A DNA stretch of 64,000 nucleotides. It comes from Lithocarpus polystachyus. Its lineage: Eukaryota > Streptophyta > Magnoliopsida > Fagales > Fagaceae. Location of the stretch: positions 108,710,358 through 108,774,357 of the forward strand of contig CM066163.1 in the NCBI GenBank assembly GCA_033629205.1, given 5' to 3'. The notes under the pieces are model-generated. The model saw nothing but the letters and a program-made list of their open reading frames with translations, was not told the DNA's origin and ran no database searches. Below are positions 58,088 through 64,000 of the stretch, piece after piece; the stretch's first letter is position 1, and the number at the start of each line of letters is the position of its first letter. The translations under genes and the position numbers were made by a program.

Positions 58088-58505
58088 ACACTTCATTTGT
58101 TTTTCTGTAAAATGTTTTTTACAAAAAAATATATATTTTAGCATTTTACAGTATTTATTTCATTATAAAATTTGATTAAAGCTGAAAATGTTTTCCGTTG
58201 ACCATAAATTTTTTTGTAAGATATTGTAAAACTTTTTACCTTTTAAATTTTGATAAAGCATTTTCCAAAAACACACATAGCTTCCCCCATTTGGTGGCTA
58301 GGTCAACATTCGCCAGTACTGGAGGTTTGTCTGTTGGAGTTGTCGGACACTGGACTTCCAGTACTGTGGCTAACGCTTTTGAAGGTTTTTGTTTGAAAAA
58401 TTTTACATTTCACACCAAACACTTGAAAATATTTATTGAAAATTTTTTATATTTTAAATATTTTACATTTGAAAATGTTTTCCACTGAGAAAAAAACAGA
58501 GCGTA
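58088..58505. mobile_element. MITE-like inverted-repeat element
   Basis: TTTGTTTTTCTGTAAAATG near the left end resembles the inverse of the right end (TGTTTTTTTCTCAGTGGAAAA). Internal TTTTCCGTTGAC and TTTTCCACTGAG motifs are repeated in inverted form. The style matches widespread plant MITEs. Target duplication not determined; the left edge is only 10 bp from the solo LTR. Confidence 0.45.
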
Positions 58506-61239
58506 ATTTTCTTTTCATGTATGTCACAGTTCAAAAGTGATTAAAAAAAATACTAATAAATGAAGTAACAAATTCTAAATGTAATTTTTTAGTTTTTTTT
58601 TTCATGTAAATTTGTATGTAGGTAATAAGATATAAGAATGATTACATAACATGGGAGAACGATAGTTTGGCCCATAGAAGGCCCAAGCATTGTTAGCTCG
58701 AGGTAGACATAATAAGCACCAAGCTAAAATACCCAGGGGCCAATGTTTCCTTAGTGACTAAATCTGTATAAACCCAATACCCCCCCCCCCCCCCCCCTCT
58801 TCTCGAGAAGGGAAAATGGTGCTTTAGGAGAGTCTGCTAGCTGAGCACAAAATTCCGTGTCAGGTACAAGTTACTAGAAAATCATTTCAACAGCAAAGTT
58901 GTGAGTTACATTCCTAACACACGATTAGATATGCTAAAACAGTAGCCTAGACCCTGAAAGCCACCCAAGTCTCATAAGTGGAGAGACCCACATACACGCA
59001 GAATATTTTCCCATCATGACAGATTCACTAACGGAAGGGTATAAAAATGTAGGAAGGGGTCAATGTTAAGAGTGGGAATATTATTTAGGGGAGAGAAACA
59101 CTAGAGAAAGGAGAGAAACTATAAAATAGTACTTGGGAAAGCTGATCCAGTTCAGGACACCCAAGGGGCACCTTGATTGTCTGATATTCTCCTCAAACAC
59201 TAGTAAAATTTCTAGCAAATAACCATTGCATAACCAATTTAAACCATCATTCATCAGCCAAACTTTTTTTTGGGATTTCTTATCGTGGGCTAAACCTAGA
59301 ATAGAATACAAATTAATTGGGGGTTCAGGCCCAATAAGCCCAAAGTCATTAGGAATTCACCTCTACACATAATAAACTCAATTTTTTGTACTGTTTTCAT
59401 GTTGACTGTCAATTTTAGTACTGTTTTCTTGTTAACAATCAAAACAAAGCTAAGAATTAATTGAAAGACAGTCAATGAAGGCAATGCTTAAAGCGTTTTA
59501 GCATCCATTAAATATTGACAGAAATTCCAACAAATAACTGATGGCATTGAAGATTTAGGATAAGAAGATGATTTCGGAATGCTAATAATAAAAGAATAAA
59601 TAAATATATAGACAAAGGAACCTGAACAGGAAATGTTATGGAGGCCTACCTCACTTATTAATTTGTGTAGCAGAAGAATCCTTGAATTCTTTAGTACAAA
59701 CTATCAACAACTGATGAGATATAGGGTTCTCTCGCAGCGATCAAACTAAGCCTTGAAAGGATATATATAATAGGATAAAGTTTCAAAAACTTGTAAAGAA
59801 AATTATTCTTTATTTATTTTTTGTTCCTCACGTTACTCGTACATAAATGGAAATTGGATCGGATAGCTTCTTTATTAAATGAAATGAGTATCTGCTTTAT
59901 TGTACAGTCCCGAACAATAGATGGATTGTTTATAAAGAAAACAACCTTTACAAACATCAAAGACTTGTGCGAGGTTGGAGCATCCAGTACTGAAAGCCCC
60001 ACCAAGATTACAGAGCGAAAAGATTTGATCATTCACTTCCTTCTTAACAAAATTTAGGATGAAATGTAGAGTTGCAAGTCATGCAAAAAAAAAAAAAAAA
60101 AAAAAAAAAAGTGCAAAATATAAAAGCTTAAGAGTGGTTTTTACCCTATTGAACTCTCACGTTAACACGGCCAAGTTTATCGGAATCAAAAACTATCACA
60201 ATAACACTCAAGAACCCGGAATAAGCTTTGGGGAGTACTACACTCAACCTAGAAAGGTCTTCTCTCTTTTGGAAAACTCATCACACATACTAAAGAATGC
60301 CTTATCTCACAAGATAAATTAAGCTCATCGAGTCTTACCTCAAACTCTTTGAGATCCAGTAAATAGACTCTCAATCATACCTCCTTTTCTTTCCATTATG
60401 ACATCTCTTCCCAGCAAGTCCTCAAAAGACCTCTTATTAGCTAGAAACAAGTTTTATCAATCTGCATATGAGTTTATTTCCTTTTATTATTACGCGGACA
60501 AGATTAAGGGCTTCTTTTAACACTACCTATAGGCCTATTTAGATAGTTGCAATTTCTTCTAGGCCAAAGATTCCAGACGTTTATCATCAGTGATGAGGCT
60601 TGCCACTATTTTGATAGAATTTGACTTTATAATTATACTTTCTAAGGCATCTGAACCCAAAACTAAAGAACCACTCAATTTATGTTACTAAGTAAAGAAT
60701 CTGTCTCATAAAGGAGAGAGAGAGAGACAGGAGAGAAGAAAAGAATCAATAACTAACTAACGGAAATTATGCTTATTTACATGAACCAATAGGAATTAGA
60801 CACGTTGCTGCTGATGTGGAAACGATTATTAGTGAACCTTTACTGAAGGCACGTGACAGACGTGTGCTTGTTTTAATCTCAATGCTATATACAACTGCTA
60901 ATTACAACGTTATATATTCTCTGTTTTTTACCAAAATATTTATAATTTCTATTTAAAGCTTCCCAGTATGTGTTCAAGACCCCATCAAGTCCTTAAACCT
61001 ATTATGGACTCGCCTCTTTCAAATCTTAGTTCACTCAAGTTATACACACACCACCACTGTGTTATTTTTTTTAATGTTAAGTAAAATATTTTTATTCATT
61101 AAAGAAGATTATTTCAGATACACAATATCTGCATCAAACTACACTTAGACCTAAAAATCAAAAGATCTAAAAAAAAAAATCTAAAAAAGACAACATAGGG
61201 ATACTGCACAAAATATAAGCCAAAACCTTGGCACGTTCA
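58506..61239. other. Non-coding spacer
   Basis: It contains a long C-run (about 58769-58798) and an A-run (about 60084-60110). About 59650-60500 has a leader-like style that may belong to an LTR, which I could not delimit. No gene recognised. Confidence 0.4.
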
Positions 61240-63058
61240 CATGCACATATTGGGAATATTGTTATTGCATCTTCTCAATCTTCTTTTGAAGAGATAAAGT
61301 CTGCAGCCTCCTATGCTCTGCCCAAGTATCTGCTATTGGGAGTACCAAAATTCATCTCCTTACAACCACTTTACAAATAGGCCGTGGGGTCTGATGTCAA
61401 ATCAATGTCAAATGCCATAAAAGATTTGAGGTGATGTGGCAAAATGTACGGTCCAACATCTTCCTTGGATCAAATTGATAATCAGCAGAAGAAACAATTT
61501 ATGACGTGTTGAAGGTAATTGTGCGACAATCTGTAGATAAAGCAGAATTCCAGGATTTTAGTGTTGAGAAGATTCTTAAATTACTATTCAACCACTGTGA
61601 AAGTGATGAAGAGGGTGTTCGTAATGTTGTAGCTGAGTGTCGGGAAAATTGCACTTGTCGAACCTTCATAACTTGTTCCAGCACTCAAGGTATGCTTGTT
61701 TTATTTTGTCCACTTCTCCTCAAGTTTTTGACGAATACTTTATTTTTACACTTGATGGGGGGTTTGTATGTTTGTTTTATACTCTTAATTTCCTATAGGT
61801 ACGAACAACCAGTTCAACTGCATTCACCAGAGCTACAGTTGTCATTGCTGTAAAATATTCTATACTTGAGAGGCCTGAGAAGATAGACGAGATTATATAC
61901 CCTGGCATCTCTCATTCCAGAATTATTGCCACTTCTTCATGATCAGACAATTGTTAAGGTAACTTCAGATTTTGACATTGTTCATGTTAAATGAATCTTT
62001 TCCGTAACCTGAACTAGTATGTTATTGATAATGCCTGTGCATATGATTTGGTGTAAATGATTTTATTTATTATTGACTTGTTAGTTGCTTGTTGGATTAG
62101 TGTTTGGAACTTATTCGGTGGAGTTGGTACACATCTTAATTCCATTAAAAATGTTTTGGTTATACTGATGTTTTAGTTCGCTGAACTGCTGTGCTTCCAT
62201 TTTATTGTGATTTATTATTCGGTTTTCATGTGTAGACCCATAACTGAACGTATTAATGTGGCTTAATATATTAGCTAGAAACACATTTCATTCCTTTTTT
62301 ATTTTTATTTTTATTTCCAATTAGCCTGTGCTCCTCTCCCTCTCTTTCTTACTTTTGTTTGTATCTTTATCTATCACCAGTGATATATTGATGTATTGAC
62401 ATGATGTTCTGTTTTTAAATTTCTGGCGCAGTAAGAATTAATATGGACAGTTGATCTTGGTCCTTTCAAGCACATTGTGGATGATGGACGAATTGAGAAA
62501 GACTGCTTTTGAATGTGTGGACACATTGCTTGATAGATTTTGTTTTGTTTTTTGTTTTTTGTTTTCTCCTGCCTATACCTTTTTATTCTCACTTACTGTA
62601 CCTTTCATATTCAGTTAGACTTGTGTTTGGACAGTGATGTTTAGATTCAACTTTCTAATGCTTTTAGATTTTATCTTTCAAATTAAATGCTGTGATTAAT
62701 AACGTAATGGTGCTCATGGTTTTTATTGCTTCAACAACTAATTTGGATTCTCTTTCAGATCATTATGATGTCAAAATGCCTTGCCACCTTATCCTTTCAA
62801 AACTTGCGGATAAGTGTCCATCTGCTGTATTGGCAGTTTAGTGATTTCATTGATTTTGCTTAACTAAGATTTAGCTGAGCTTCGGACATTCTATCTAATG
62901 TTAGTTTTTTACTCTTCAGTGTTGGATTCACTGGTCGATCCTCTGCAGAAGACTATCAATTTTAAGCCAAAGCAAGATGCTGTCAAGCAAGAAGTAGATC
63001 GTAATGAAGACATGATTTGCAGTGCTCTTAGAGCAATTGCATCATTGAATCGCATAAG
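61240..63058 (+). pseudogene. CAND1: CAND1 (cullin-associated NEDD8-dissociated protein 1) partial pseudogene
   Basis: Fragments in order match the C-terminal third of plant CAND1, the exchange factor that binds unneddylated cullins. They are SSFEEIKSAASYAL (61240-61320), LDQIDNQQKKQF then VIVRQSVDKAEFQD and LLFNHCESDEEGVRNVVAEC (to 61689), TRATVVIAVKYSILERPEK (61799-61958), TVDLGPFKHIVDDG and in another frame ELRKTAFECVDTLLD (62432-62552), DHYDVKMPCHLILSKLADKC (62759-62836), and VLDSLVDPLQKTINFKPKQD to RAIASLNRI (62920-63058). Introns with GT-AG ends are retained, so it is not a retrocopy. It has frameshifts, stops (for example TAA at 62432), a mutated donor (TT at 62837) and internal deletions. 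The gene's start and last exons are absent. Confidence 0.9.
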
Positions 63059-64000
63059 GTTTAGTTATTTACTTTATCGGGTTGCTTCATTTGGTGTCCC
63101 ATTTGTTGTGTGGTTTTCTTATCCAATTCTAATTTTTCAGGTAGTTTAACCCCTTATCATGATTAGGTAATACTGTCCTTTATCTTCAAGATTGGGGCCG
63201 TGTGAACTAGAGGCCGTGTGAACTAGAATCTTGTTCAAACTCAGCTTTGTAGGCCAAAATTCTGAGCCTAAGGAGGAAAGGGTTGTTTAATCAATATATT
63301 TGCCTCAATTGATCCCCTTGTGAGTGCTGATTTGTTTGTCATTTTCACACTGCTTGAATTAAGATTTCTACTATATAGATAAGTTTAGAGAAATTTTTTT
63401 TGAAATAAAGCTCAAGAATGTCTTTTATTGATAAATTGGACCTGTCTTACAGGCTCATACACTTTTTTTTTTTTTTTTTTGAGACTCTACAGGCTCATAC
63501 ACTTGATTTGTCTTTCTTCTTTATTATTATTATTATTATTTTTTGGGGGGTGAAGATTTTTGGGGGGCAGGGTTTTGCTATACTGATTTATCTAATGCTT
63601 TGATTTGTCTTTTCTTCTTTATTTCATCCTTTTTTGGGAAGATTTTTTGGGGGCGGTTTTCTCTTGGCACTTTATCCAAGAAGCTTAATATATATGCTTC
63701 CCATCATGTTTAGAGGAGATTTCATCCTCCTGAAGAACCCACCTCCCCCACGTCTTTTTAATAGTCTTACCTAAGACTTTTTTCAACCTGTCAATTGTCA
63801 ACTTGTGAATCGGACTTTGCACCATGCTGTAGTGCCTTAGGGAGAATCAGTTGACAATCTAGATATTGCATTAGTGTAAGTAGCTGGGTTTGTAATAAAA
63901 TTTGGGGTTAAGTTGACTATTACATAGCTTTGATAAGAAGCCAATGAGCCTTCTCCCCTAACAATTGATTGGAGGTGAGGTTATGGGTTCAAAACTCACT
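63059..64000. other. Non-coding spacer, possible SINE at the edge
   Basis: T-rich runs (about 63463-63480) and GGGG tracts. A pair of GGCTCATACACTT copies flank a T-run near 63451-63502. The last about 100 bp include GGGTTCAAAACTC, a B-box-like motif that could belong to a SINE cut by the window end. No further CAND1 exon was found. Confidence 0.4.

Overview
The window looks like repeat-dense nuclear DNA of a dicot plant, most likely a woody species. It is AT-rich, has long A/T and dinucleotide runs, GT-AG introns, and many typical plant transposon types. The style of several LTRs suggests Fagaceae (oak/chestnut group), but that is an impression from memory and was not tested. No rRNA, tRNA gene or CRISPR array was seen. 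Only two coding genes look possibly functional: a small proline-rich/collagen-like gene (6763-7750, minus) and a nearly complete DUF247 gene (46709-48019, minus). All other protein-like sequence is transposon coding sequence or a broken copy of a host gene.

Layout. 1-2583: decayed Ty1/copia element on the minus strand (gag, primer-binding site, 5' LTR). 3215-5400: a dispersed repeat (copy A) carrying a MITE. 6763-7830: the collagen-like gene with a TATA box. 10588-18953: small inverted-repeat elements, a tRNA-derived SINE and LTR remnants. 19566-21880: an internally deleted LINE with intact target-site duplications. 22840-27217: a GATCGG minisatellite, a copia LTR, exon fragments of lipin (PAH) and seryl-tRNA synthetase, and a five-exon MAIN-like (plant mobile domain) pseudogene, all on the minus strand. 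30016-33752: a hAT element with perfect 8-bp target duplications, a remnant of transposase and a large internal minisatellite. 33870-34940: a long-TIR element. 35401-37622: repeat copy C with a Helitron-like insertion. 38960-48019: two DUF247 family members on the minus strand, one broken and one nearly intact, separated by nested LTR sequence including a solo LTR. 49925-53790: repeat copy B, split by a Mutator-like element that itself contains a miniature CACTA element. 54684-58505: MITEs, a SINE and a solo LTR with perfect target duplications. 61240-63058: a CAND1 pseudogene that kept its introns.

How the parts relate. The window is best read as a history of insertions. Target-site duplications can be read directly for the LINE, SINE, hAT, MULE-like, CACTA, a MULE-type MITE and one solo LTR, so the order of nesting is clear in several places. 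The broken host genes (lipin, SerRS, CAND1, MAIN-like) keep intron positions, so they came from DNA-level duplication or capture and not from mRNA retrocopying. The two DUF247 copies share upstream sequence and are probably a local duplication.
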